Positions 1-7,255 of a DNA stretch of 11,773 nucleotides are shown here, piece by piece. Origin of the DNA: DATDRM01 sp035291705. Lineage in GTDB: Bacteria > Chloroflexota > Anaerolineae > Anaerolineales > UBA4823. Made by a program: the position numbers and the translations under genes. Where the stretch lies: positions 1 through 11,773 of the forward strand of contig DATDRM010000300.1 of NCBI GenBank assembly GCA_035291705.1. Reading direction: 5' to 3'. The notes under the pieces were generated by a model. The model was not told the origin of the DNA. It searched no databases and saw nothing but the letters and a program-made list of their open reading frames with translations. How positions within the stretch are numbered: position 1 is the stretch's first letter; each line of letters begins with the position of its first letter.

Positions 1-603
1 CAGGAGCTTTATGATCTGAGTGGCCAGTCCACCGAGGTGGCGATCGTCCTGAAACAAGTGGGACAGGAGCCTGCCGTGATCGCAGCGCTCAAGCCCAAAC
101 TTCCCGGCTACGAGATTGAATCCTTCGAGGCCAATTATCCCGAACTTCAATCCGCCCTGGCGACAAAAGGCGGCGTGATGAACATTTTCAGCGTCGTGAT
201 CCTGATGATCGCCGGGATCGGTATCCTGAACCTGCTATTGATGGCTGTTTACGAACGGACGCGCGAGATCGGTGTCTTGGGGGCGTTGGGACTCAAACCG
301 CGCCAGATCTCCCTGCTGTTCATCCTGGAAGGGACGCTGATGGGGCTGGTAGGGGTAGCATTTGGGATCGGGTTTGGTTTGCTGATCAACGGTATCCTAA
401 TGCGGGTTGGCCTGGATTTCACGGCATTCTCGAATGTCACCAGTTATATGGCGCTGATCAGCGGGCGTATTTACCCATCCTGGGGGGTTGATAAGCTGCT
501 GGGGCGGGCATTGACGGTGGCGATCATCGCGGCGCTAGCGGCGGTCATTCCAGCGCGCGAAGCCGCGCAGCGCGAACCCGCCGAAGCCCTGCACTACGTG
601 TGA
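1..603 (+). CDS. MacB/FtsX-type ABC transporter permease, C-terminal part (partial)
   Basis: Membrane subunit of a MacB/LolE/FtsX-type ABC transporter, truncated on the left by the window edge. The frame is open from base 1, so the GTG at 37 is not a real start. The visible 200 residues hold the end of the extracytoplasmic domain, then three probable membrane segments (around VVILMIAGIGILNLLLMAV, then FILEGTLMGLVGVAFGIG, then a last one near ALTVAIIAALAAV). After the first segment comes the family's cytoplasmic coupling motif YERTREIGVLGALG, which contacts the ATPase. It ends with the typical REPAEAL tail. The downstream gene is a paralogue with the same motif, so the two probably form a heterodimeric permease, or sit as alternative permeases around the shared ATPase. 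The stop at 601-603 lies 8 bp before the next ATG. The family call is firm; the substrate cannot be read from sequence. Confidence 0.9.
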   Translation, partial: QELYDLSGQSTEVAIVLKQVGQEPAVIAALKPKLPGYEIESFEANYPELQSALATKGGVMNIFSVVILMIAGIGILNLLLMAVYERTREIGVLGALGLKPRQISLLFILEGTLMGLVGVAFGIGFGLLINGILMRVGLDFTAFSNVTSYMALISGRIYPSWGVDKLLGRALTVAIIAALAAVIPAREAAQREPAEALHYV

Positions 604-606
604 GGT
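602..606 (+). promoter_or_regulatory. Shine-Dalgarno site deciding the start of the second permease
   Basis: GAGGT-type sequence overlapping the stop codon of the upstream permease, 5 bases before ATG 612. It supports ATG 612 over the in-frame GTG at 600, which would begin inside the last codon of the upstream gene. Confidence 0.6.
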
Positions 607-611
607 CTACG

Positions 612-1829
612 ATGATACAACTCTTCAAAATGGCTTTCCGTGACCTGGGGCGCAACTGGCGCCGCTCATTCTTTTCTGCGCTGGCGGTGGGTATGGCGCT
701 GGCTCTGCTCTTGCTGTTCGCTTCGTTTATCCAGGGCGAAATGGGCATGGCGATCGACACAGCCATCCGGCTGCAAAGCGGTCATTTACAGGTGCGGGCG
801 AAATCTTATGACGAGAGCAAAACCAGCCTCAAGTGGGAGGACCTGATCGAAAATCCCGATCAGGTCGCCGCCCAGATTGCCGCGCTGGCCCCTGTCAAGG
901 TCGCTACACCGCGGCTGTTTGCCACCGGGTTTGTCTCCATCAGTAACGAATCGGCTGGGGTGAGAATCTACGGGATCGATCCGCTCTCTGAAGCGAATGT
1001 CCCTTACCGGGAAGGCATGATCAGTGGAGATTTTCTTACCCCCGATGACCGTGAAGGGGTGCTCATTGGCAAGCCACTCGCAGATAAGCTGGGACTGAAA
1101 GTGGGCGACTCGATCAGTCTTTCGGTCAACACCTCCAACGGCGATGTGGACGAACAGATTTTTACTATCCGGGGCATCTACTCCACAAAGACGAACGGTT
1201 TCGATAGCGCCATCGTCTTCCTGCCGCTGGCCAAGGCGCAGGCCTTCACCCAGGCTGGAAACCACGCCAGCACGGTCTTTGTGCTGCTGAAGGACAGCTC
1301 GCAGACCGACGCCATCGTGGCCGCGTTACAGAACCCAAACTACCAGGTGCTGACCTGGGTCAAGATGAATGATTTGATCGTCCAGTATGAAGACCTGGCG
1401 AACAGCTACATGGTTTTCTTCTACCTGATTGTGTTAGGCATCTCCGCTACTGTGATCATCAATACCCTGATCATGTCGGTCTTCGAGCGCACCCGGGAGA
1501 TCGGCATCCTTGCAGCGATCGGCATGAAAGGTCGCCGCATCATGGCGCTGTTCCTGGCCGAATCCACGCTGCTGGCCATAGCTGGGATCATCCTGGGATT
1601 GATCCTCGGCGGGCTGGTCGTTGCCTACTTCACCAAATACGGTTTTTATATTGGAAATTTTGGCGTCACCGGAATTCTGCTCAACGATATCATTTATACT
1701 GAGCTGACCTTGAACGATGCGGTCAATCTGACCATTGCGGCGTTCGTCGTCACGCTTCTGGCCGGGCTATATCCAGCGGTGCTGGCAGCCCGGATGGAAC
1801 CCGTAGAAGCTCTGCGGGCCGAGAAGTAG
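612..1829 (+). CDS. MacB/FtsX-type ABC transporter permease (second paralogue)
   Basis: Full-length 405-residue permease of the MacB/LolC/E type. A short cytoplasmic N-terminus (MIQLFKMAFRDLGRNWRRS) leads into membrane segment 1 at about residues 19-40. A large extracytoplasmic MacB_PCD-like domain of about 220 residues follows, then three membrane segments at about 265-287, 310-335 and 375-395. The coupling motif VFERTREIGILAAIGMKGRR sits near residue 291 just after segment 2, and the protein ends MEPVEALRAEK. Length and four-segment topology fit the family. It is a tandem paralogue of the upstream partial gene, sharing the ERTREIG and EPxEAL motifs. Start ATG 612 is chosen for its GAGGT ribosome site; GTG 600 is a weaker alternative. 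It most likely works with the ATPase starting at 1931. Substrate unknown: lipoproteins, lipids, peptides or a drug are all possible. Confidence 0.92.
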   Translation: MIQLFKMAFRDLGRNWRRSFFSALAVGMALALLLLFASFIQGEMGMAIDTAIRLQSGHLQVRAKSYDESKTSLKWEDLIENPDQVAAQIAALAPVKVATPRLFATGFVSISNESAGVRIYGIDPLSEANVPYREGMISGDFLTPDDREGVLIGKPLADKLGLKVGDSISLSVNTSNGDVDEQIFTIRGIYSTKTNGFDSAIVFLPLAKAQAFTQAGNHASTVFVLLKDSSQTDAIVAALQNPNYQVLTWVKMNDLIVQYEDLANSYMVFFYLIVLGISATVIINTLIMSVFERTREIGILAAIGMKGRRIMALFLAESTLLAIAGIILGLILGGLVVAYFTKYGFYIGNFGVTGILLNDIIYTELTLNDAVNLTIAAFVVTLLAGLYPAVLAARMEPVEALRAEK

Positions 1830-1891
1830 TGGATTACAAACATCCGGAGAATAAAGAACATTCTGCGAATAAAGAGCATTCGACGGATTAG
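1829..1891 (+). other. Possible 20-codon mini-ORF inside the tandem repeat
   Basis: A GTG overlapping the TAG of the permease opens a 20-codon frame. It encodes two hexads, HPENKE and HSANKE, then a partial third, HSTD, before TAG at 1889. The two full hexads differ by a synonymous GAA/GAG change as well as replacements. No strong ribosome site precedes the GTG. After a 1-base slip, the frame would continue with a similar NPANKEHP stretch and stop at 1918-1920, on top of the next gene's ribosome site. It could be an upstream peptide coupling translation across the gap, or just the consequence of a stop-poor 18-bp repeat. Whether it is translated is not known. Confidence 0.2.
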
Positions 1892-1923
1892 GAAATCCGG
1901 CGAATAAAGAACATCCGTAAGGA
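1840..1923 (+). repeat. Degenerate 18-bp tandem repeat, about 4.5 copies
   Basis: Units begin at 1840 (ACATCCGGAGAATAAAGA), 1858 (ACATTCTGCGAATAAAGA), 1876 (degenerate, 18 bp), 1894 (AATCCGGCGAATAAAGA, 17 bp) and 1911 (partial, running into the ATPase gene's AAGGAG ribosome site). The core GAATAAAGA is exact in units 1, 2 and 4. The array fills almost the whole gap between the second permease and the ATPase gene. Units touch directly with no spacers, so it is not a CRISPR. Possible roles are a translation or mRNA-stability spacer, or a slippage-prone array tuning expression; these are inferences. Confidence 0.75.
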
Positions 1924-1930
1924 GAACAAC

Positions 1931-2635
1931 ATGGAAGTCATAAAGATTGAGAATATTACCCGTACTTTTAAAACCGGCAAAGTCGAGACTCAAGCTCTGC
2001 GCGGTGTCAGTCTTACCATTGAGAGTGGTGAATTCACTGCCCTGGTCGGACCTTCTGGCTCGGGTAAGACCACCCTTTTGCAGTTGATCGGCTGCCTGGA
2101 CCTACCGACCAGCGGGCAGGTGTTGATCAACGGCAAGGATGTCAGCCAGCTCAACCGCAACCAGCGCGCTGACATGCGCCGGGGGACGATTGGCTTTATC
2201 TTTCAATTCTTTGCCCTGATCCCGACCCTGACAGCTTATGAGAATATCGAAATGCCGCTGCTGTTGAACGGACATAGCGCTGCTGAGCGGCGCCAACGGA
2301 TCATGCAATTACTTGAATCAATTGACCTTTCCGATCGCGCTGCCCACCGACCAGACCAATTAAGTGGTGGGGAACAACAGCGCGTGGCGGTGGCACGTGC
2401 CCTGGCGACCAAACCAGCGCTGATCCTGGCTGACGAGCCAACGGCTAACCTGGACACACCCAACGGCGCGCAGGTGATGGAAACGATGCTGCGGCTCAAC
2501 CAGGAGACCGGCGTCACCTTTGTATTTGCCACGCACGACCCGCGGGTGATTAAATACGCCCGGCGCGTGATCACCCTGCGGGATGGTCTGATCGTTGAGA
2601 ATAACAAAGGGGAAATGGCCGCCTCGGGAGCATGA
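1931..2635 (+). CDS. ABC transporter ATP-binding protein, LolD/MacB type
   Basis: Cytoplasmic ATPase of 234 residues that powers the neighbouring permeases. Every core motif is intact: Walker A GPSGSGKT at 40-47, Q-loop Gln92 in FQFFALIPTLTAYENI, signature LSGGEQQR at 144-151, Walker B ALILADEP at 163-170, D-loop NLD at 173-175 and switch His202 in ATHD. The Q-loop wording (FQFFxLIPTLTAxENI) and the length are typical of the LolD/MacB/FtsE branch that drives mechanotransmission-type permeases, not substrate-channel importers. The start ATG 1931 has a strong AAGGAG at 1919-1924, six bases upstream. The stop at 2633-2635 is one base before the adaptor ATG, so the two genes are almost certainly co-translated. 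Substrate not deducible. Confidence 0.96.
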   Translation: MEVIKIENITRTFKTGKVETQALRGVSLTIESGEFTALVGPSGSGKTTLLQLIGCLDLPTSGQVLINGKDVSQLNRNQRADMRRGTIGFIFQFFALIPTLTAYENIEMPLLLNGHSAAERRQRIMQLLESIDLSDRAAHRPDQLSGGEQQRVAVARALATKPALILADEPTANLDTPNGAQVMETMLRLNQETGVTFVFATHDPRVIKYARRVITLRDGLIVENNKGEMAASGA

Positions 2636-2636
2636 G

Positions 2637-3860
2637 ATGAAATTGAAGGCACTCGTAAACAGGTTTACCCCGATCCTGCTGGTACTATTCACCCTTAGCG
2701 GATGCAGCGCATTGGGTAAATCAACGCCAACGCCGTTGCCGACCGTCGTACTGGGCGGCAACCAGGTATCCACTCAGGTCTCACCCCAGGGAATTGGCGC
2801 GGGTGTAACGGCTTCAGGGGTTATTGTGCCTTCCCAGGAGGCCCAATTGGCATTTGCGTCGGGAGGGAATGTTCAATTGTTGAATGTCGCAGTGGGTGAT
2901 CGGGTAGAGGCGGGGCAGGTACTGGCTCTGCTGGCCGGCAGCGAGCAGCTCCAGGCTTCTTTATCGGGGGCTGAATTGGAGGTTCTAACCGCCCAGCAGG
3001 CGCTGCAAAAGCTCAGCGATGACCTGCCGGAGGCGCAGGTTGCAGCGTTGCAGGCCCTGAATGATGCCCGGGATGCCCTCCACGACGCTCAACGGAGGAT
3101 CGATGGCTTCGGAGTTCCCTCCGAGCCGATCGATATCCAGGTGGCCCGCTCAAGTGTGGCCCTGGCCAAGCATGCCCTGGATCAGGCGAAAAAGGACTTC
3201 AAGCCCTATGAGAACAAACCCGAAAACGACTTCAAACGGGCAACGCTGCTCAACAAGCTGTCGGACGCGCAGAATCAGTACGACGAAGCCGTCAAGCAGT
3301 TGAACCGGTTGACCGGCGTCACCGTCCCCGAGTTCGACATCGAGCAGGCGCAAACCGAGCTGGAGATCGCCCAGGCCAGGCTCAAACTGGCAGAAGATAA
3401 GTACGAACTGCTCAAAAGCGGCCCGGACCTCGAGGCGCTGGAACTGGCCCAGGCCCGCCTGAAGAACGCTCAGGACCAGGCAGACGCCGTCCGCGCCAGC
3501 CTGGCTAACCTGGAACTTAAGGCGCCCTTTACTGGCACGGTAAGCAAGGTCAACATCCATAGCGAGGAATGGGTCATGCCAGGCCAAACGATCCTGACGC
3601 TGGCCGACCTGGAAGCCCTGCGCGTCGAAACCACCGACCTGAGCGAACGCGATGTTCCCAAGCTCGAGATAGGTCAAATTGCCACGGTCTTCATCAAGGC
3701 GTTGAACCAAGATGTGACCGGGCGCGTAGGCGAAATCTCACCTCTGGCCGACACGCTCGGCGGAGACGTGGTCTACAAGACAACCATTGATCTGGATACG
3801 CGCCCCCCTGGCCTGCGGGCGGGGATGAGCGTCGAAGTACAGTTTGGAACGGATCAATGA
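2637..3860 (+). CDS. HlyD/MacA-type efflux adaptor, lipoprotein
   Basis: Membrane-fusion (adaptor) protein of 407 residues for the ABC system. The N-terminus is a lipoprotein signal: MKLK, a hydrophobic stretch at about 9-20, and lipobox LSGC with lipidated Cys23. A Pro/Thr-rich linker (STPTPLPT) follows. Residues about 60-102 form the first biotinyl-lipoyl half (LLNVAVGDRVEAGQVLALL). Residues about 103-290 are a long Ala/Gln/Leu-rich coiled-coil hairpin. The second lipoyl half is about 291-325 (LKAPFTGTVSKVNIHSEEW, PGQTILTLADL), and a beta-barrel domain runs to the end, with PGLRAGMSVEVQF as the typical closing motif. ATG 2637 is chosen because a GGGAG at 2626-2630 precedes it and it gives a clean signal peptide; an in-frame GTG at 2595 would add 14 residues inside the ATPase gene. 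The 3' end overlaps the next gene by 4 bp (ATGA). Confidence 0.93.
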   Translation: MKLKALVNRFTPILLVLFTLSGCSALGKSTPTPLPTVVLGGNQVSTQVSPQGIGAGVTASGVIVPSQEAQLAFASGGNVQLLNVAVGDRVEAGQVLALLAGSEQLQASLSGAELEVLTAQQALQKLSDDLPEAQVAALQALNDARDALHDAQRRIDGFGVPSEPIDIQVARSSVALAKHALDQAKKDFKPYENKPENDFKRATLLNKLSDAQNQYDEAVKQLNRLTGVTVPEFDIEQAQTELEIAQARLKLAEDKYELLKSGPDLEALELAQARLKNAQDQADAVRASLANLELKAPFTGTVSKVNIHSEEWVMPGQTILTLADLEALRVETTDLSERDVPKLEIGQIATVFIKALNQDVTGRVGEISPLADTLGGDVVYKTTIDLDTRPPGLRAGMSVEVQFGTDQ

Positions 3861-4726
3861 AACCCAAAGACTGGCTTGCCTTCTCTCTGCTGGGCCTCGC
3901 CTGGGGCTCGTCCTTCCTCTGGATCAAGGTCGCCGTCCAGGAGATCGGCCCGTTCACCCTGGTGGCTTTCCGCCTGCTGTTTGGCATTCTGGGCTTGCTG
4001 GCGGTGGTGGCTTACAGCCGCCCGGCTTGGCCCGCTAACCGACGGTTGTGGCTGGCCCTGGCCGTGCTGGGCATTACCAACACGGCCTTGCCCTTTGTGC
4101 TCATCTCGTGGGGGGAAATTTACATCGACTCGGCCTTAGCCGCCGTGCTGAACAGCACCGTGCCGCTCTTTACCATGCTCATCGCCAACTTCTTCTTGCA
4201 CGACGACCGCCTGACGCTCACCCGCCTGGTGGGCTTGCTGATCGGCTTTGCCGGGATCGTGGTGCTGCTCTTGCGTGACCTGGAGGCTGGCGTTCGCAGC
4301 AGCATTTTGGGGCAGGCGGCGGTGCTGATCGCCGCCATGCTGTACGCCGCCAGTTCGGTCTTTGCCCGCCGCAACGCAAAAGGCCTGTCACCCACCGTAC
4401 AGGCCCTGGTCCCGCTCCTGGTGGCCGACGCTGCCGTGTGGCTGGTCACTCCCATCGTGGAAGCTCCCTTTACCCTGCCGCGCCTGCCGCTGACCTGGCT
4501 GGCCATCGCCTGGCTCGGACTGATCGGTTCCTGCTTCGCCTACTTGCTCTATTTCTACCTGCTGCACTCGGTCGGCCCGACGCGCGCCACGCTGGTGACT
4601 TACGTCTTCCCGTTGGTGGGCGTGGTGCTGGGCGTGATCTTCCTTGACGAGCTGCTCGACTGGCACCTGCTGGCCGGCGGGGGGATGGTAGTTGCCAGCA
4701 TCGCCGTCGTCAATCGAAAGACGTAG
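3857..4726 (+). CDS. EamA (DMT superfamily) drug/metabolite transporter
   Basis: Integral membrane transporter of 289 residues, probably ten membrane segments in two EamA repeats (about 7-140 and 150-287). Hallmarks are the N-terminal LAWGSSFLWIKVA at 14-26, IGPFTLVAFRL at 30-40, and at the start of the last quarter SVGPTRATLVTYVFPLVGVVLGVIFLDELL, where Glu265 is the conserved acidic residue of this motif. Family members usually export amino acids, nucleosides or other small metabolites, or confer drug tolerance; the substrate here is unknown. The ATG overlaps the adaptor stop by 4 bp (ATGA), so translation is coupled to the ABC operon. It is in the same superfamily as RhaT, but it is shorter and points away from the rhamnose genes, so there is no good reason to call it a rhamnose carrier. 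Confidence 0.93.
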   Translation: MKPKDWLAFSLLGLAWGSSFLWIKVAVQEIGPFTLVAFRLLFGILGLLAVVAYSRPAWPANRRLWLALAVLGITNTALPFVLISWGEIYIDSALAAVLNSTVPLFTMLIANFFLHDDRLTLTRLVGLLIGFAGIVVLLLRDLEAGVRSSILGQAAVLIAAMLYAASSVFARRNAKGLSPTVQALVPLLVADAAVWLVTPIVEAPFTLPRLPLTWLAIAWLGLIGSCFAYLLYFYLLHSVGPTRATLVTYVFPLVGVVLGVIFLDELLDWHLLAGGGMVVASIAVVNRKT

Positions 4727-4738
4727 GGAATTTAATGA

Positions 4739-4811
4739 GGAAACCAGGAAAATAGGAGTCCAGGAAAATAATCCTTTGTCTTTTTCCTGGATTCCTCCAT
4801 TCCCGGTTTCC
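4739..4811. terminator. Large imperfect palindrome between convergent operons, probable bidirectional terminator
   Basis: Arms 4739-4768 and 4782-4811 are complementary at 25 of 30 positions with a 13-base loop. The apical ten base pairs (TCCAGGAAAA with TTTTCCTGGA) and the basal seven (GGAAACC with GGTTTCC) are perfect. It lies in the 98-bp gap between two tail-to-tail operons, where a bidirectional transcription stop is expected. The hairpin is A/G-rich on one side and has no classical GC stem plus long U-tail, so termination is inferred. The left arm also contains an 11-bp direct repeat, CCAGGAAAATA, at 4744-4754 and 4760-4770. Confidence 0.6.
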
Positions 4812-4824
4812 TAAGAAGAAATCG

Positions 4825-5457
4825 CTACCATTTGTCGTAGTCCTCAGAGTGCTTGCGGAATTCGATCCGCTCCGCCCCGCCCAGGGCTGGCACGCCGACC
4901 TGCGCCAGCTGCAGCAGGCGCGTCAGGTATATGATCCGGCAAGCCTCCTCCAGGCTGGAGCACCACTGGTAAGCTTCTTCGAGCACCGGGCCGATGGAGA
5001 AGCAGCCGTGCCCACGCAACATGAAGATTTTGTACTCGCGCAGCATTTTGGCAGCCAGCTTGGCGACTTCTTTTGAGCCGGTAGTGAGTTCAGCCTGGAC
5101 GATGGGCACTTTCCTCAACACATAAGAGCCTTCGTTATCGATCGGGATGATCGCGTCCTGCTCGACCAGGGAAAGCGCCACGGCGATCGGGGGATGGACG
5201 TGGACGATGGCCAGCGCCGAGGTGTTCTGGTATATGGCGCGGTGCACCACCAGCTCACTGGAGGCGAGCATCACGCCGCTGTCGTTCTCCTCCAGCCCGG
5301 TCTCGATCAGGTCCTTCTCGGTCAGATGGTTGAGCATGGCCCCGGTGCGGGTGATGAGGATGCGATCGCCCAGGCGCGCGCTCATGTTGCCGCCGTGGGA
5401 GGAGGTCAACCCGCGAGCGAATAAGTCTTGTCCGAATTTTTGAAACTGCTCAAGCAT
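4825..5457 (-). CDS. Class II aldolase, L-fuculose-phosphate aldolase type
   Basis: A 210-residue class II (zinc-dependent) aldolase/adducin-fold enzyme. Motifs in order: phosphate-binding GGNMS at 22-26, TRTG near 36-39, SSE with catalytic Glu68, metal ligands His86 and His88 in HVHPP, and third metal ligand His150 in RGHG. The spacing matches E. coli FucA (Glu73, His92, His94, His155), so the active site is complete. Such enzymes split a ketose-1-phosphate to DHAP plus an aldehyde: fuculose-, ribulose- or 5-deoxypentulose-1-phosphate types, among others. Its start overlaps the end of the AOR gene by 8 bp, with AAGGAG (complement of 5465-5470) seven bases upstream. Pairing with AOR suggests the aldolase makes an aldehyde that AOR oxidises; that is an inference. 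A dehydratase of the same fold (MtnB-like) is a less likely alternative. Confidence 0.88.
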   Translation of the reverse strand: MLEQFQKFGQDLFARGLTSSHGGNMSARLGDRILITRTGAMLNHLTEKDLIETGLEENDSGVMLASSELVVHRAIYQNTSALAIVHVHPPIAVALSLVEQDAIIPIDNEGSYVLRKVPIVQAELTTGSKEVAKLAAKMLREYKIFMLRGHGCFSIGPVLEEAYQWCSSLEEACRIIYLTRLLQLAQVGVPALGGAERIEFRKHSEDYDKW

Positions 5458-7255
5458 GGATCGTCTCCTTCGCCGGGCGCTTGTCCAGGTCCGCCAGGCC
5501 TAATGCGTCTAATTTGCGCGGAGTGGGCACGCCATCCTGGGTCCAGCCTCGAAAGCGGTAATACTCACCCAGCATCGCATCCAGGTCAACGGTGCGTCCC
5601 CGGCTGCCGCCTTTTTCCAGGGGTTCTGCCAGCAGGCGCGGCGGCAGGGTGTCGTCAGCCCGGGAGAAACCAGCCTGCAGGTTGTACAGGCGTTCCAAAT
5701 TCCAGATGCGCTCGCCAGCAGTTTGCAAGTCCTGGACTTCGTAATGGGTTCCGGTGACGGCGGAGAGCATGCGGGCGAAGAACTCATCCCCGATGGCGAA
5801 ATTGACGAACTTGCACATGCCGATCGAGTCGATCACCGCGCTGGTGTGCTGCAGCACGATCAACAGGCCAGCCTTGCCCTCGGCCGCGAAGCGGTCGAGC
5901 ATCTTCGGCAGCCCGAGCAGTTCCGGCCCGAGCATATTACCCCGCAAGTGGCACGCCCCGCGGTTCGAAGTGGCATACAGCAATCCCTGACCCTGCATGC
6001 CGCGCGGGTCGTAGCCTGGCATTTCCAGCCCCTTGACCTGCATCGCCAGTTCGGGGGCTTCGCAGCGCAGGGCCAGCCGGCGCGAACCCTCGGCCAGGAG
6101 GGCTCCCTGGCCGCGCCGGTAAGCGATATCTTCGATAGTTGACAGCAGCAAGTCTGCCCGGCCGAATCGCAACTCACTGTTGAGTAGCCCGTGCTCGGCC
6201 AGTTCCATGGCGCAGCCGATCGTGCCGCCGGTCGAGATGGTGTCCAGGCCCAGCCGGTTGCACAGGTAATTGGCCTCGATCAGGGTCTCGAAATCGGCGA
6301 TGCCCAGGTTGGAGCCCAGGGCGAAGATCGTCTCATATTCGGGGCCTTCACCTTTTTCGGTGGCGGTATGCGTTTCGCGCTTGCAGCCGATCGGGCAGCT
6401 CCAGCAGGCGCTGCGCTTGGTGAGGAACTCTTCCCGCAGGCGTTCGCCGGAGATCGCCTCCGCCTGCTCGAACTCGCCCTGCTGGAAATTGCGCGTGGGC
6501 AGCACCCCATACCAGTTCATCAGATTGACCAGCACTGAGGTGCCGAATTCGGGTAAGCCTTGCGAGGTGCGCGGTGAAGCGGAGATCATCTTGCGTGCTT
6601 CGTATTCGACGAAGTCCAGGGCCTCTTTTTCGGCGACGCCTGGCCGGTGTTGTCCGCGCGCCCGGATTGCTTTCAGGTTCTTCGACCCCATCACCGCGCC
6701 GACACCCCCGCGGCCGTAGGCTTTGCCTTCGTCGTTCATGATCGCCGAGAATAAGACCAGGTTTTCACCCGCCGGACCGATGCAGACAGCCGATGCCCCC
6801 TTATCGTGCAGTTTGGCGATGGTCTGCGGGATCTCCAGCCCCCACAGGTCGTCTGCCGTGTGAAGCGTCCCCCCCTGCTCGTCGACTTCCAGCCAGACTG
6901 GTCGTTCGGCGACGCCGCGGATGACCAGGGCGTCGTAACCGGCCCATTTCAGGCGCACCCCGAACTGGGAGCCGCTGTTCGAATCCATTACCGTGCCGGT
7001 CAGGGGAGAGAGCGTGCTCAGGCTGGAACGGCCGCCGGTGGGCACTTGAACTCCCGTCATCGGGCCGGTGCAAAAAGCCAGCAGGTTGTCAGGGCCTAAT
7101 GGGTCTACCTGCGGGGGAACTTCGGTGTACAGCAGGTAAGCGCCCAACCCTCGTCCCCCCAGGAATTGGGACAATATCTGGCGGTCGATCTGCTCAACCT
7201 GGCACGTGCCCTGGCTGAGGTCTACCCTTAATATTCTTGCATGCCATCCATCCAT
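5450..7255 (-). CDS. Aldehyde:ferredoxin oxidoreductase (AOR family, tungsten/molybdenum bis-pterin)
   Basis: Cytoplasmic oxidoreductase of 601 residues, close to the about 605 of Pyrococcus AOR. Family members oxidise aldehydes to carboxylic acids and reduce ferredoxin (or run in reverse), using a W/Mo bis-pterin cofactor and one [4Fe-4S] cluster. The N-terminal pterin-binding GGRGLG is at 33-38. Cluster cysteines are Cys284, Cys287 and Cys291 (CWSCPIGC) with the fourth at Cys481 (SIGMCKF). The typical GPEYET is at 304-309, DTISTGG at 338-344, and RGACHLRG with His436 at 432-439. Nothing is truncated. Start ATG 7253-7255 follows a weak purine-rich GAGAGAG site. A 114-bp spacer separates it from rhaB, and it overlaps the following aldolase by 8 bp, so these two may form a sub-operon. 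L-lactaldehyde is the natural candidate substrate by context, but AOR specificity cannot be read from sequence. It implies an anaerobic lifestyle and a tungstate or molybdate supply. Confidence 0.93.
   Translation of the reverse strand: MDGWHARILRVDLSQGTCQVEQIDRQILSQFLGGRGLGAYLLYTEVPPQVDPLGPDNLLAFCTGPMTGVQVPTGGRSSLSTLSPLTGTVMDSNSGSQFGVRLKWAGYDALVIRGVAERPVWLEVDEQGGTLHTADDLWGLEIPQTIAKLHDKGASAVCIGPAGENLVLFSAIMNDEGKAYGRGGVGAVMGSKNLKAIRARGQHRPGVAEKEALDFVEYEARKMISASPRTSQGLPEFGTSVLVNLMNWYGVLPTRNFQQGEFEQAEAISGERLREEFLTKRSACWSCPIGCKRETHTATEKGEGPEYETIFALGSNLGIADFETLIEANYLCNRLGLDTISTGGTIGCAMELAEHGLLNSELRFGRADLLLSTIEDIAYRRGQGALLAEGSRRLALRCEAPELAMQVKGLEMPGYDPRGMQGQGLLYATSNRGACHLRGNMLGPELLGLPKMLDRFAAEGKAGLLIVLQHTSAVIDSIGMCKFVNFAIGDEFFARMLSAVTGTHYEVQDLQTAGERIWNLERLYNLQAGFSRADDTLPPRLLAEPLEKGGSRGRTVDLDAMLGEYYRFRGWTQDGVPTPRKLDALGLADLDKRPAKETIHA

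Noticed and set aside
600..611. GTG 600 as start of the second permease
   Set aside because: It overlaps the last codon of the upstream gene; ATG 612 has a GAGGT site at good spacing and gives the usual short N-terminus.
786..1265. 159-codon minus-strand frame under the second permease
   Set aside because: Antisense to a well-supported permease domain, with no recognisable motif.
1840..1923. Short CRISPR array
   Set aside because: Units are 18 bp, directly adjacent and degenerate, with no unique spacers and no cas genes.
2595..2636. GTG 2595 as start of the adaptor
   Set aside because: It would add 14 charged residues before a clean lipoprotein signal and lie inside the ATPase gene; ATG 2637 has its own GGGAG site.
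3150..3710. 186-codon minus-strand frame under the adaptor gene
   Set aside because: Shadow of the HlyD/MacA coding frame; its Gln/Leu-rich composition mirrors the coiled-coil codons, with no ribosome site or domain.
3857..4726. EamA protein as the rhamnose transporter RhaT
   Set aside because: It is much shorter than RhaT, shows generic two-repeat EamA motifs, and is co-transcribed with the ABC operon, convergent to the rhamnose genes.
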